A stretch of DNA of 64,000 nucleotides from Vitis vinifera (GCF_030704535.1 NC_081812.1:17927501-17991500), one strand, 5' to 3'; counted from the stretch's first letter, positions 43,169-58,568 are shown. Translations and numbers: made by a program. The notes: generated by a model from the letters alone, not told the origin.

Positions 43169-45045
43169 CATATTCTTACTTCTCAATTTAGAAATTGTCT
43201 CCTAAAATCAAGAAACCAAGAAATCCATACAGAAATTAAAAAGAGTATCTCTCTTCTTTTAATTCTCTCCTATCCCTCATGGCTCCTTCGTTCATTTTCC
43301 CCCGATTCTTTCTTTTTTTTGAACTAGCAGAGTTCATCAAAGGTAAGTTTTCTTCCTTAGAACCCTAGAATCAAAAGCAGTTCGGTTTTGATAAAACACA
43401 GAAAAATTAAGGACATTTAGAATTTTCAATTTCAGGTTTTCCATGTTTGGAAAATGAGAAACAAGAAAATCCTTGTGGTGATTGGAATGAGATTCTACAG
43501 TTTGAATCCTTTCATTATTTTATATTTGCTTGCGTAGTCCTACCGTCCATTCAATTATTGGAGTCAATGTTACTATTCCTTCCCTTCAATACAATGCTCT
43601 GTCTAAGCCCTGCTTTGTCTTGATCTAAAAGATTGTCTCTGATTTATTTGACTGAATGTTTACTGGTGGCTTAATAGGTAACTTGTGTTTCCAAATCCTC
43701 TATATAATCAATGCAACCTGTTATTCTATTACTTTGTACCTTTCCTTGGGTTCTCTATATGAATACACTGCATACAAATCTTTAATGATTCAAAGACAAA
43801 TTATTTATACCTTAAGGGCTCAAGTCCTATATTTTCATGAACTTGTTCATATTATGTGATATATCGAGGCTGCTCAATTATGCAGCGCCCTCCAGCTTCA
43901 TCAGAAGAGTTCCTACCATAGTTTTTAGACCAAAACTAAGAGGAAATCAGGACTGACAGTACCAATACCTTAGAAAGGACTTGGCTTGGTCTAATTCTAC
44001 CGGAAAATCTTGCCAAAGTAGGAAAATTTAAATCTTTTTGGGGCAAAGGTACTATTTTTATTTGCTCTCTTTTTAAGGTCCAAATGTTACTGCTGTGCTG
44101 TTTTAATCTTCCGGCTTGGTTGCTTGATTGATCATATGTTTGAGTGAGAATAAAGAAATAAATAAAGAGATATGGCAAGCCGAATTGACTTCCGTCTTGT
44201 CTTTTCTCTTTCTTTCTTTTCTTGTCTGCCCGTAAAATTCTCCGCTGTAACCTAGGCCTGAGGAATGCCTCCTATTGAGCTATCTTTCCTGCCCCTGATA
44301 CTGCTGCAGCCCTATTTGTCGATGAAGGGCCACTTGAGCTGATGGCCTTGGAGCACTTGCTGCTCCGTCTCCTGAAATTTGAAATGTTTGTTTCTATCGT
44401 TTAGAAACAATTTTTGTTTATAAATTATTTGTATTAATTAGATTATTATTTAAGTTTTAACTTTTTATTATTATTTAAATTATTAATTTTGTTAATGAAA
44501 TGTATTTCATATATGATTTGAAATTTATTCACTTGAAAACAAAAATATGAGCATATATAAAAAAGAAATTAATCAAATCATTCAAAATGAATTTGGCCAC
44601 GTTATAATGTTATCGAGGTCCTGACTTTTTAGTATTAATTCAATTGGTTATTAAAATAATAGTAGTTGAGTGTCAAATTATTTAAAAATTAATGAATTTT
44701 TTTATATCAAATATAGTTTGATTTAAAGATTAGTTACCAAAACAATTAAAGAAGTTAAAATAAATTCAAAAAAATTTATAATTTAAAGAAAATATTGTAT
44801 TTGAACCATTTTTGTGCCGATGGAGAGATAAGAAGATCGATATTATATTTAATTTTATTTATTTATTTATCATTTTTTAATCAATTTCTCTTATTCTTTA
44901 TTTTATTTTATTAAAATAGAAATAGAAAACAACTATCAAACCATCCTACCAGCTCTTAAAAACAGTTTTTTATTTTAAAAAATAACAAACCGTTTTTAAA
45001 TCACACGGGAAATAAATAACTTTTTAGTTTTCCCGATACATGGCT
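43169..45045. other. Intergenic DNA downstream of the Gypsy element
   Basis: At 43170-44390 the composition is less AT-rich than elsewhere, with a leader-like stretch and a donor-like AAGGTAAG at about 43340. It could be the remnant of a gene's 5' end, but I recognise no protein on either strand. From 44390 to 45045 it is AT-rich filler. Confidence 0.35.
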
Positions 45046-46043
45046 CTACGACAAGAGAGTTTTAAAAACCGATCCAAAGGAGGGATTAGTAATGCTGTAA
45101 CCGCCGTCTACCACTAGGTTCATCCCGCTGACATACTTGGAGTCATCGCTCCCCAGATACAAGGCTGCCTTTGCGACATCCTCCGCCTCCAATACTATAC
45201 CTTTTAGGTTGGCTGAAGAAGAAACCAAGTCTTCAACCTTGCTCTTCTCAATCATTCCTGCTCCTTGTCTTAACATGGGTGTTGCCACTCCAAATGGAGA
45301 TATACAATTAACTCTTATCCCATATTGTCCCAACTCCACACACAAGTTGTTGGCAAGTCCCACCACAGCATGCTTCGATGCCACATATGCATATGGGATC
45401 GCCCCCTCCGCAACAACGGAAACCACACTTGCAGTAAATATAATACATCCTGTCTTAGCCGGAATCATAACTCTAGCGGCATGCTTACCGGCCAAGAAGG
45501 CCCCATACGCATTCACATCGAAAACCCGTTTAAAGTTTGTGTTATCAGAGAGTATGATTCTTGACTCCATTTCGCCTGAGATGCCGGCGTTGCTGAACAT
45601 GATGTCGAGTTTCCCATACTTGGATATGGCAGTGTCGACGGCGTTTTGGATGTCAGCGTCACATGTTACGTCGCAATGGACGTAGAAAATGGTTTCTTCG
45701 GAACCAATTTCTTGGCAAAGGGAGCGCCCAAGTTGGTCTTGGACGTCTGCGACTATGACCTTGGCACCATGTTTCACAAATAACCTCGCAGTGCACTCGC
45801 CTATGCCACTGGCTCCACCTGTTATTAGTGCCACCTTGCCTGCTAATCTGCAATTCAAAGAAAAGAAACATTTCATCTTTTACATATTTCCCACGTAATG
45901 GTATGAAATATATTTGTATTAGCAATAGTCTAGATTGTGTATTTACTGAATGTGTTCATACAAAAATTAAGAGAATAATTTAGTAAAAAAACCCAGCTAT
46001 CATCAACTTACCTCTGTGTGATGGGAATTGCAGCACTCATCAT
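45046..46043 (-). CDS. SDR110C short-chain dehydrogenase/reductase, gene 4
   Basis: Exon 1 is 46012-46043 and exon 2 is 45046-45847, with a 164-bp GT-AG intron. Two adjacent ATGs give either MMSAAIPITQ or MSAAIPITQ; the second (46040) aligns with the paralogues and gives 276 residues. Motifs are TGGASGIG (19-26), D44, NAG, N122, S150 (FTAS), Y164 and K168; one extra residue before the catalytic Tyr (AEGAIPYAY) separates it from genes 1-3. The C-terminus ends at FKTLLS and lacks the last few residues of its relatives. It is clearly diverged from genes 1-3 but keeps full catalytic capacity, so it may act on a different substrate. The TATA-equivalent position reads TATGAA, a weak match. Confidence 0.92.
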
Positions 46044-48208
46044 TTCTGCAATTCGATGATATGCAGATAGAAATGTCTGGGCTATCGATCTTGTACTTCT
46101 GCCCAACGTTGACTACCTCTTCATAGGAAAAGACTCTTGATGCGACTATTAGTCTATTACCAACCCACACGTTAAATTTCAACCAAAGGGGGCGGCAGTG
46201 GAATACATACATATGAAACACAACACACACAACGGGGAAAAAGTGAAAAACATGGAAAAATTGCATGCATGCGAAAACGCGCGCACACACACCAAGTCTA
46301 TTGAATTTGGATTTTACAAATTTAAGTTTCTATTTTGTATTTTTTTAAATAGGCTTTTCCCTTCAAAACATTAGGATGGTGGGTAGGAGCTATGATGGGC
46401 CAAGGAACCTACTTTATTAGCAGCTACTTCCTTTTAATTTTATGAACATAATATAAATGTGTTAAAATATGCTGTCCAAGTCATTGAAAAAGAGGTTGTG
46501 TTAAATATCATCAAGCGTTTAAGTTATTTATTTTTATTATTTTCTTAATGCTGTTAAGTTGCTTATTTTTATTAATATCAAACTATTATTAAGTGTTAAA
46601 TCTATTTATTTTTATATATTAAAAAGAATTATAAAATCAATTATTATATTTTTTTATTTAATTTAAAAAATATATGATAATTTTACGTATTTTCAAATAT
46701 CCTAAAATATCATTATTTATTACCATAATAAAAATTTCATAATGATTAATTATTAGTAATTTAGCCTATTGTCAAATATACTAAAATATCATTATTTATT
46801 ACAATAATAAAAATATAAAATGATTAATTACCAGTATAAAATTAGTATTTGGATTATAATTAGGATTTATAATTATGTTTGATTGACAAGAAAATGTTAT
46901 AAATTTTTAAAATTAAGTCAAAGCTTCCTTTTATGTGATGTATCTTTAGATTAATCCATTTGCCATTGAAATGTGTGTACCATCGTTGATATTAATTATC
47001 AAATCTTGACTTCTTATTTTTCAAAAAGTAATTGAAACTGTTAATTCAAGTGGATATTGGTACGTGTGAATTATGTTTTGGAGTTCTAATTAAAAAAAAA
47101 TGGAATTGATGATCGGTGGTTTATTTTAGCTATGATGAGAAATTGAATATTGAAATTTTGTAGTAATTTCATTTTTACTCTAATTTTTTTTATGATTTTT
47201 AGTGTTTGTTATTTTTATTTTTTGTTGACAAAAAAAGAGAATGAATTATGACATAAAAATAATTACACCATGTGGTAAGATTTTGATTTTGATTTTTAAA
47301 TTTTGTGGATTGATTTTAAATTAATTTTTCACCCAAATTAAATGACTTTTATACTGTTGCTTTGGATTTTAAGTAACAATTTATGAGAATATTTATATGC
47401 AAATATTATTGAGAGAAAGAAGAAAAATAGGAAAAAATATATATATATATATATTTCAATCATATACGATAAATTTTTTAATTTAGAATAAATCCATTTT
47501 TCATTCAAATTACATATAAATATTTTAATTAGTTTTTAAAACAAGAATTATAAAAAATTTAAAAAAATGAATGTGGTCTTATTTTGTGTGAGAAATTGGA
47601 TTTGAATATTATAATAAAGTTAAATATTGAAAAGAAAAGTGGTAAAAAATGATTTTTTTTTGCACCAAAATAAAATTATTCTAAAAATGTGATAAGTTGA
47701 AAAAAAAAAGAAGACGCTAAAAATGTCTTAAATCTTAAGATAATCTGGTTTAAGAATTAAACAACTAAAACAAACAATGTGTATATGTTAAGACCAAACT
47801 TTTGTGCCAATTAACTTGTGAAAGAAAATAAAAAAACAAAGCAATTTGGTTGCTAAACTCTAGGAATGCGCATAGAAAATTTTGACATTAAATGTCATAT
47901 AAAATTTTATCTCCACATAATTCCAAAGCATGAACTTTCATAGACATAATGAAAATAATTACTATAGTAGTTTGCTCAAGTTTTGATTAAATTCATATTA
48001 CCTTTAATAACTTGAAATTTTATCAAATACTTCATTTTTTATATTTTTCGTTTGCTAGTTTCATTCTAAAAAGAATTAGATGTATTTAATCAAAGCTTTA
48101 GTAAAAGAGAATAAAATTAATTTTACTTTTATATCTAACAATATATTCCCTTACAAGCTCAATCTTTTTCTATTAATTTTGAATTTTTTATTTTTTTGTT
48201 ATTAAAAA

Positions 48209-48239
<31 letters not shown>

Positions 48240-49120
48240 GCAATTTTGATATAAAAAGGTATGTGAAAAATTATCGTTTCTTTGCATTTTTTTAATTTTG
48301 ATAAGATTTTTTGAGAATATAAGTTAAATTTTTATTTCTTGTATTGTACAGAAGTTTTTATATTTTGTATAAAAAATTTGAATCTTCAATTCATATGCCT
48401 TTTTTTTTTTTTTCTTTTTTTAAGATAAATTCGTCTTTGAATGTTTATAATCGCATTTTAAAAAGAGGTGTTAAAGATAAAGATATTTTTTTGAAAGAAT
48501 TTTTGTGGAGGAATTTTGTTGTTGATATGGAGGCTTCCTTTGTTGCACCATCTTTTGTTCTGTTCATGCAATCATCCTCGTCCTCTGGTTTTATCTTTGC
48601 ACCAATGTCAAGACCGACCATACCAACAAATAATAAATATAAATTGACAAATTAAACTTTAAAAGTTGTAAGAATACCAAGCATGCTCCTTGGCCCAAAA
48701 TCACATGAATTTCTGGTACTCATAACTATAACATTTAGACCCGGAAAAATATAAGAAAAAGAAATTAGAAATAAAAAAAAAGTAAAAAATAAATTTAAAA
48801 TCAGGACTACTTTAGAAATTTTGAAACGATGAATCTGTCCGCCCACCATATCATGATACGTGAGTAGATCATAGGACATCTAATTAAATAACCAAAAATA
48901 CTCTCACCATGGTCTAATCTTGTTAAACTCATGTTCCTCCGTGAGCTGGTACATTGCTCACGTGAAAATACTACATAGCGCAAATGTGGAATGATGACTC
49001 AGGGCACCGGTTTACAGACGCATTTTCTGTGAATGCATATACCTTCTGACACTGCCATATACGCTTCATCCTCACTCAAATTAAAAGTCCCAACAAAATG
49101 CCTACAACATCTGATTCTTC
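46044..49120. other. AT-rich intergenic DNA
   Basis: No gene. There is a (TA)n tract near 48216-48239 and a purine/pyrimidine-rich stretch at 46200-46300. Short frames such as 48344-48655 are low-complexity. Confidence 0.55.
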
Positions 49121-50046
<926 letters not shown>

Positions 50047-50112
50047 CTTTAACCAATGGAAGTGAATGGAATGCCTTCAACTATGAATAAATTTGCATGT
50101 TGCCCATGGCTT

Positions 50113-50118
50113 TTTATA
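50113..50118 (-). promoter_or_regulatory. TATA box of SDR gene 5
   Basis: TATAAA on the minus strand (in CCTATAAAAAG), 67 bp upstream of the ATG. Confidence 0.65.
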
Positions 50119-53100
50119 GGGGATATAGGACGCTAAGCTCTCAGAAAACATGTATGTCAGGTTGGTAAAAATCGTGGTACCACAAATTTAGAAAAAGCAT
50201 ACAACGTGAGAGCACATGCCCAACATTTCAATGATTTTATCAGGCTTCGAGGGCTGTTGGTAAAATTCTGATGGCAGAATCGTCACGACTCGCGAGTCTC
50301 CAAGAATTTACACCGACGAAGATTTCTATCGACCATAAATGAAAGCGGAAAGCCTACCCTACCGCTCCAACTACCTGCCAGTGAAGCACCGGGCCCTCCA
50401 AATAAAGACTCCAATTTAACTCTCTGTTTAAATCTACTCCCCATTCAAATTCATGATGTGACGCGTATGCCCATGACAATTCTTATGGTCATGAATACTA
50501 CATGAAATAAATCATGGATTAAGAAAAACATATCCACTTTCCCTAAAAATTGGGCTTTGTCAACTAGATGTGTCTTTTGCCCAACAAGACTTCGATTTTA
50601 ATAATGTGAATAATTACTTAGAACATGAAGGTGAGGAAATATTTGCTTACCCAATTCAGAATTCGAGTGCTGGGTCCTCATTCTCTGTCCATATGCTATG
50701 ACGCTCAACCTTTGTTTATGGAAAATTTCACTTGGTAATCAGCAGAAAAGTAAATGCTGATAGAAGGTTACTTGCCGTCCTTGTGGAATATACTTTGTTT
50801 TTGTATTGAATCAGTGAATTTCTTTATGCTAGTGAGTGATGTTGTGATTTTTTATTGTCTTGGGAATGAATTGGAATGCCCTCTTTAATTCCCCCTCCAG
50901 ATTCGCTTTTAGTTTGGATGATAGTTATGGAAAGTTGACGAGGATATAAAATAAAGAGAGAGTACCGTGTAATAAACTAGATTTTGAATTTCTTCCAATC
51001 AACCATAAAAGCTACTTCTAGAATAACCCAATCTTCCCCCATATTGATCTTTGTTATTGACGTCCATATTCGAAGGTTGAAGTATAGCCTTGCATTGAAT
51101 TGACATATTGAATGAGGCAGAAAATTGGGCCATGTCCACATCCAAGGTTCATGGTCAGTTCCCAATCGGCTTTAAAACTACATATATAGCTGGCGATGAA
51201 GGTCCCATTACCCGTAACATCGCAAATTGATTGATGTATATCAGTCGATTATTGGCGGAGCGCGGTGTTCAATAAATTCTAATATGCCATTTCTGGAAAC
51301 AATGAATGGAATAACGGGGTTCGCCTTGGACCATAGCCTACCCAATATAATGACTTCCAACAAATCAAGAAACAAGGGGCAAAGATATTGAGAGATGATA
51401 GACCCACATGGCTTCAATGATTCGATGCTCTAACCTATCTTCCCCTTATCCGCCTGTTTGACCTTGAGGCATCGTATCCATTTTAACAACAGCCATAATC
51501 CCTGTTTCTCTAAGAATTAGGTGATTATCATATGGAAAATATATAAGATAAGCAAAATTTTCTTATGTTAAATGTTGTACACCGTCATTTTTTCGGCTGA
51601 CTTTTATGGCGGTCAGAAACATCGCCAGCATTTGAATGAATGGTTATGACTTATCATCTCATGACGTACGAAATTTATCCGATTGATATGAATTTCTCAC
51701 TTCATGAACTATAAAGAAATTAAGGCTTTAATATACTATTTATCAATAGCTGGACCACAATGGAGAAAATATGAAAGCAGAAAGGACGTGTGAGCCATGC
51801 CTTTCATTGATCAAATGTTGTCGAGAAATCGTAGAGCGATTCACTGGAGAAGAAAAAAAAAATGGAAAAGGGTCCATTATTATCAATTTATCATGAAGAT
51901 GGTTCACTGGTAGGTAAGGCTACCACTGCTGTCTCAATAAATATTAATGTCGGCTCTCTCTCCGCTCACCCACCCTTCTGTCTTTTTCCATCTTGAAGTT
52001 ATTAGGCTCACCCATGGCTTGCACCTTTGCATTGCAAGTAAAAATAAAAAATCAATTTTATTTCTATTTATTAATATGTATGGATTACCTTTTGAAATAG
52101 GAATATAAATAAAATATTTAATTATTACAAAATCAAATTTTGCTTTTACTAAGATTTTTATTCATCTCCATTTTCATTCTATGTTTATTCGTAGTCTCAC
52201 TATCACATGCACCGTTAGGGTTTTGGATGGTTTAATTTCTATTTTTACATCTACCCTTTTAATGAATTTTATAAGGGTAAAAATGTTCTTAAATAAAATC
52301 TCTAAACTAGTTTTTTTTTTTCTTCCCTTCTTCTCTTTTATGCTCTTCATAATCTTAACAAAATTTATCAAAAAAGTTATATTTCTCACAATATTGATAA
52401 ACAAATACTTAATAGAAGTGTTAAAATAGGTATGTCATAATTTATTTTATTTTTGGAGTTAGAAGGAGAAAGTGTTGTGAATAGTATTTTGTGTTATAGG
52501 TTCAAACATTTTATTAATGTATGGGCTCTACATTTTTGGACATATTTAGAATATTCAAAATTGTACATGCAAAAGACTTGTTACTCTCAACAATTTTGAA
52601 CATATTCTCATTGTCCAAACTTCTTAATCCAAACATTTCCACAATGTTCAATCTTTAAAGTCCGAACTTCACAAAATAGGTTTTATTTTCATTTATATTG
52701 AACTTTTTCATTGTTTTTAACTCTTAAATCATTTCTGAATTCTTTTTAATTATTATTTTTAACTATTTTTATATCAATCTTTTCGCCAAAAATTACATAA
52801 TGAATAAGCCTTAAAAGACATTCAATGTGTTATGTTATAAGAATTTTCAAATAAAATGTATTAAAAAATTACAATTGACTATGAATATGTTTCAAATACT
52901 CTTCTATTATCAAATGAGTTCCAAAGAAGATGATTTTCCCTTCAAGTTTATGGTTAAAAAAGATGGAGAGAAAAATGGGAAGTGTATTTTGGGTATTTAA
53001 AAATTATAGGGTAGATGTATTAATAAGTTTTAAATTTTTAAATGAGAGTATAAATAAGGTGGATATAGAACGAATTTTGGTGAATGTAAATATAATCTCC

Positions 53101-54032
53101 CTCCCTATTAAAAAAAAAAAAAAGTATGTCGTACTATGTTATTTAAAAGAATAAAATGAATAATAGATTAATATATATATATATATACACTTGATTTTTA
53201 TTAATAGGTTAAAAACCATGATAAATGAAAATAATTGAAAGAAAAACCTCAACCTTATATTTTTCTTATTCTAAATAAAAATAATTGATATAAGAAATAA
53301 TTACCCAATTATAAATACAAAATAAAAAATACTTATTATTATAAGAAAATTTTACCATACTATATTTTCTTCATAATAATAGAAAGTTCTTAAAAATATA
53401 TATACATCTTAATAGAAAATTATAAATAAATTATTTGATATATTAATTATGGAAATTTTTTGTATTAAAAAAAGTGTAAATAACTTCTTTTATATAGATA
53501 AAATTTAGTACAGAGTTGTGCATTAATTCTGGGAATATTAGTGATATTTAAAATAGTTAAAAAAATTTCAATGAAAAATTTTATAAAAGAGAATGTCTTA
53601 TATGAATTAATAGATAAGTTTTGGTATTCCAACTGGATCGGAGGCTAAGTCCACGTTTAGGGCTATTGAATTCCGAAGAGTGGAAACTTCCAATGTTTTG
53701 AAAACCAGGCTAAACCGGTAAGTCGAACCGGTCCAACCATCATGAACCAATGACCTTTCGGTTTGGTTCCTCTCTTGAACCTTTTACCCATTGGACCAAC
53801 CTCGAACTGGGTAAATCGGACGGTTCTTCAGAAACAGAACGGTTCAACTCCCCTTATTTTTTGGCAAAATGAGCCACATTTACCATCCCGGCCCAGATTG
53901 CCTTGCAAAATGGGCCATGGATTGTTCATACTGCCTCACGGCCCATAAGCCGTTTGGCTTCTATGGATGAAAGAGGGAACCATGGACGACAGGTTCAGGA
54001 AAGAGTAGGTTCACCACTTCACAGCTCTTTTG

Positions 54033-54066
<34 letters not shown>

Positions 54067-55623
54067 CATGTTCCTTGAATGATGAAGAGGTCCCATGTTG
54101 GCACCTTCGTTACCCCAAGAGGCACAAAAGAGCTGCAGGGGATTTTGAAAAGAAAAAAAATAAGTATTTAAAAAAAAATATTTTTAAAAATTTGATAGTT
54201 AAACAATCATTTTCAAATCTATCATAATTTGTAAGTAATCAAATAAGTTTTAATTTAAATAAAGAATTTTGAATTTATTTTTTCAGGAGACAAATATTTC
54301 ATTTGAAAATATTTTTTTCAGCTATTAAAAAATTTAAATTATTTTTATAATCACCAGGTCAAACACACATTTGAAGGGATTTCTATCCGATCACAAGAGA
54401 GTCGCTGCAGCCTGCAATCACAAAGGCCACGCAGGAAGGTAGGACCGACCGTCTAGACTAGAAGCTAGACATGTGGAAGTTAGAGCTCCCATCATCTTTG
54501 ACATTTTCAAGCTCACTGGTTGGAGCAGTGAGGCTGACCTGGCACTCCATGAAAGTGCCAACATGCCACATCCTATTCCTAGATCAAGCATAGCCCCGAC
54601 CGCCATCACAGATCTAGAAGAGAAAGACTTCATAAAAAATACAAACCCTAGTGGTAAATGGAATTGAAAAATGATAAAGAAAACGTTTGCTAATATTATA
54701 TCAGTGACTGACAATAACCATTACCCGTCCCGTCACTACCAGATATAATTCTTCTTAGGGCAGTGACTGATCTGAAACCTTTACCAATTCCTTTTTGGCT
54801 TTTCTTTATTTTCAGGAGGCTGATCTTCTCATTGTAGCATTATAGCAGCATTCCAAGGGATATCTATTCGAGAGCCCATCATGTGGGGGCTTCTCCCTGT
54901 TTCTAGTAATAGTGCCATCCTGAGCCCCAACGATTTAGGCGCCCCATTACACATGGGATCATGGCCTACCAGTATTTGGAAACTTCATTTATCGACTTCT
55001 TCGATACTTCATCTCAGAAAAAAATATGACAAAACTGCTTGTAGTGTCCAGCTTGAGTGGAAAAAAGGTTACAATGGGGCTATGGAAAAGTCGCTCCCAT
55101 ATATCCCATTCTAGGACCAAACGAAGGACGAAAAATTTCACCTGAATGATAATAAATTAACAACATTTCTTTGTTTCTTTCTTATTTTATCTTTTTTTTT
55201 TTCTTAAAACAAGTCCAAAATTTTGGTTACGTGATAAATTCATGACACGTCTTCATGTAGAATCATCAATTCAGTGACAGATCATTTTTCTTCTATCCTA
55301 CGACCGGTCCGAATAATCCAAACATATAACCTCATTTAAATAAGAGAAAATTTTTCTTCTATTCTAAGGCTGTTCAAATAACCCAAATATGCTCCTCAGT
55401 TTAGACTTTTGCTTTGAATACGGAGGGACATATTCTCTTGAAAATATACAAAACTCCAAGCCTAAATATATTTGTGTATGCGTATATCTCTCTATTCCAG
55501 CCAATCTCTTGCTTGTTTAATTTGTTCAACGCATTCTCCTAAAAGAAATTAATTACAATAATAATAGTATTGTTTGTACTATTATGTATATGTGATTTAT
55601 TAAGACTAATATACCCTCCTTGT
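50119..55623. other. Intergenic region between the divergent SDR genes 5 and 6
   Basis: No gene is supported. The region from 50230 to 51500 has near-average composition without recognisable protein. At 53690-53960 there is a GC-richer fragment with ACCGGT repeats (GTTTTGAAAACCAGG end) that looks like a transposon piece; a related end occurs inverted at about 62840-62860. (TA)n tracts lie at 53171-53186 and 54036-54060. Confidence 0.5.
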
Positions 55624-55624
55624 C

Positions 55625-55631
55625 TATAAAT
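55625..55631 (+). promoter_or_regulatory. TATA box of SDR gene 6
   Basis: TATAAAT about 124 bp upstream of the exon-1 ATG. Confidence 0.65.
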
Positions 55632-55748
55632 ACCTCAGTCGCCAGTCACAAGGCCACAGCCCAAGCTCCTGCTTCTTTCTCTTGTTGAGTACCCCCGACC
55701 TTGTTTCCTTTTCTCTCTGCTGAATACCCAGTGACAATGTCATAGATC

Positions 55749-57115
55749 ATGAGTACTGTTACTTCTTCGTTTGCATCCCCCTCCAAAAGGTAAACCTCTT
55801 TTTTATTTTTGGTACGCCCGAAATCATTCACGAACTTTTAAGCTCAGGCCCACTGTATTCCTTTACATCTACGTTGCTTAATTTCTTTTCTTACTAATTC
55901 CCATACTTCCTTTTAAAAAATCAGAATGGTTTACCATCTTCATATCAGTGGCCGGCACTTCTTTGATCCTAATGCATTCCATTTTCACACACCATTTCAG
56001 GGAAAAGCTTAGCCCACCCGTGATTTTCGATAAATGAAAATATCCATGTCATTTTTTTTAACCTGTTGTTAGCATATACTATATGTAATAGGTGATCAAA
56101 TTTTAAAAATAAAAAATTTAGAATTAATAAAAAAAATAAAAAGAAGAAGAAGAAAGAGACAGGTTTTGGGCTTGGGGATGGCTGCTATGGAAGTGTGTTT
56201 CCATGATCCAATGTAATACCGAGTACTTGTAGGTGGACTAGTACACAAGTAGTAGTTTTACTCGCCGTGGGATCTGCGTTGGATCTCGGTATATATGTAT
56301 ATGCATGGTTAATGTATTCTATTTTCAGGCTAGAAGGCAAGGTGGCAATTGTTACAGGTGGAGCAAGCGGCATTGGAGCAAGCACTGTGCGTCTTTTTTG
56401 GGAGAATGGTGCCAAGGTTATAATTGCTGATATTCAAGATGACCTTGGACAGGACATTACCAATAAGCTCGGTCAAGATGTTAGCTACATCCATTGTGAT
56501 GTATCAAATGAAGATGATGTGCAGAATCTTGTTGACACCACCATTTCCAAACATGGAAGACTCGATATCATGTATAATAATGCAGGGATCCTAGACCGCC
56601 ACCTTGGGAGCATCTTAGATACCCAGAAATCAGACCTGGACCGGCTTATTGGGGTTAACTTGGTTGGGTCTTTCCTAGGAGCCAAACATGCTGCAAGGGT
56701 CATGATACCTCAGAAAAAGGGCTGCATACTATTCACAGCCAGTTGTTGTACATCAATTGCAGGCATTTCAACTCATTCCTATGCAGTGACCAAGTATGGC
56801 ATTTGGGGGCTTGCTAGGAACTTGGCTGCTGAGCTCGGGCAATATGGGATAAGAGTAAACTGCGTCTCCCCTTATGGCTTGATTACTGGCATGGGGCAGC
56901 AGGGGCTCACCAGTGAAGAGGTAGAGGCAGCAGAGGCATCCTTGAGTGAGATGGGGAATCTCAAGGGAGAAGTTCTCAAGTCTGAGGGTGTTGCAAGGGC
57001 TGCACTCTACCTGGCTAGTGATGAAGCGAGTTACGTGAGTGGGCTCAACCTTGTGGTGGATGGAGGCTTCAGTGTAGTCAATCCTACCATGATCAAAGCT
57101 TTTAATATGCATTGA
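55749..57115 (+). CDS. SDR110C short-chain dehydrogenase/reductase, gene 6 (plus strand)
   Basis: Exon 1 is 55749-55789 (MSTVTSSFASPSK), exon 2 is 56329-57115, with a 539-bp GT-AG intron at the family's conserved split Arg codon, giving about 275 residues. Motifs are TGGASGIG (23-30), D48, NNAG (97-100), N124, S152, Y165 (YAVTK) and K169. It is the most diverged member ([25 protein letters not shown]) and the only one on the plus strand. The intron position rather than sequence identity ties it to the cluster. The upstream in-frame ATG at 56267-56329 lies in the intron and is not used. A tandem decayed copy follows it. Confidence 0.92.
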
Positions 57116-57755
57116 TCGAAATTGTATGACTACTTCCTGCAGTCATTCCAGAATTGAAATAGATAAATGGAGTGCTTAGTTAGGTGATTGGGGGTGAAAT
57201 TTAGATTATTCACGAGTATTAATTTGTTACCTCCGATTGAAGTAATGCTTCACTTGTTTTCATTTTTGTAATAGAACTATGTGCGTGACCGATCTTGCCT
57301 TATGGGAGTCTGAATTCCACACATGAAAACATGACAATGGCCAACTCTGCATTAGGTTTAGTGATTAATTTTGCGATTGGGTTGACGGATCGATATGCTC
57401 TTCTTTTCTCAATGGATGACTACTTAAAATCTCAATTAAAATCACGTCCTATAATGTTTACGCCAGGAACCACCATATCTTTTCATCCGCCAGTTATTAG
57501 AGGCTGAGTTTGGGTTAGATACGCACTTGAATGTATATCCGCTGCTGTCCCAGTGACAACACGATTGCTGGGAGGCTATGATTGGCTTGGCTACTTAATT
57601 GAATGGCACCCGGTCCTCAATTTCCCGGTGCTGGAGACTTGAACATTTTAGATTTCTCAGCATGGTTTTCATTTACCACAAGAAATTATTTATTAACCTA
57701 ATTCTTATGAAGAGTAACTGTCTGCTAGGGAGCAAACTATATATGATGGAAGAGC

Positions 57756-58105
57756 AACGGTGCCCCACAAAAAGATGCTGCACACTGTTTTCTGTACATC
57801 AACTGCAGGCATTTCAGCCAGAACTTGGTATCTGAGCTAGGGCAATGTGGGATAAGAGTGAATTGCGCCTCTCCTTCTGGCGTGATCACTGCTACAGGGG
57901 CAGCAGAAGGCAAGATTGAATAAAATGGGGAATCTCGAGGGAGAAGCTCTCAAGGCTGAGGGTATTGCAAGGTCTGCATTCTACTTAGGTAGTGATGGTT
58001 ATGTCAGCGGCCTCAACCTTGTGGGGATGGAGGGTCCAGTCTCGTGAATCCTATCATGGTGAAAGCTTTCAATTCATGTTACTTATTTGTATTACAATTT
58101 CTGCA
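57756..58105 (+). pseudogene. Decayed tandem copy of SDR gene 6 (3' part)
   Basis: Sequence parallel to the C-terminal half and 3' leader of gene 6: AACTGCAGGCATTTCAGCC, a GQCGIRVNC-like block, KGEALKAEGIARSAFYL and a final SGLNLV. A deletion joins GISA directly to NLVSELG and so removes the catalytic YxxxK segment. Further indels break the frame (for example at the poly-purine around 57910 and at GTGGGGATGG). The shared flanking piece around TTAGAGGCTATG occurs after both gene 6 (57495) and this copy (58437), which marks a tandem duplication of about 0.95 kb. Confidence 0.82.
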
Positions 58106-58506
58106 GTCATTGATCTCTAAATAAACAAAAACAAATGGAGAGCACTGTTTGGCCGTGAAGTTTCGTAATAAGAGCGCATGCATCTTGTTGTCTTATTACT
58201 TGAGTGATCAATTCCACACATTAAATCATTGTAAATATTTTAGCCAGGATGTTAACTTCTCTGAAATATAATGTCCTTATGCCTAACACTCTCAAACATC
58301 GATGATGTCGCAGGCACTGCAAAAGCCAGGAGTGGGCAGAGGAATAATGGGAGTGGGATTAGTGGGGATGCATGTTTATTTATCCCTTTTTTTTTTAATC
58401 GTGTGACAAAATGGCTATCTCATGCTGCCCAATTCTTAGAGGCTATGGTTGGGTGAGACAAGCACTTCCAAATATCCCCCATAAACAATATAATAAAATA
58501 AAATTA

Positions 58507-58568
<62 letters not shown>

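Noticed and set aside
54418-54714. Possible small gene near 54.5 kb
   Set aside because: Frames on both strands are similar in length, no family match, no promoter or splice support.
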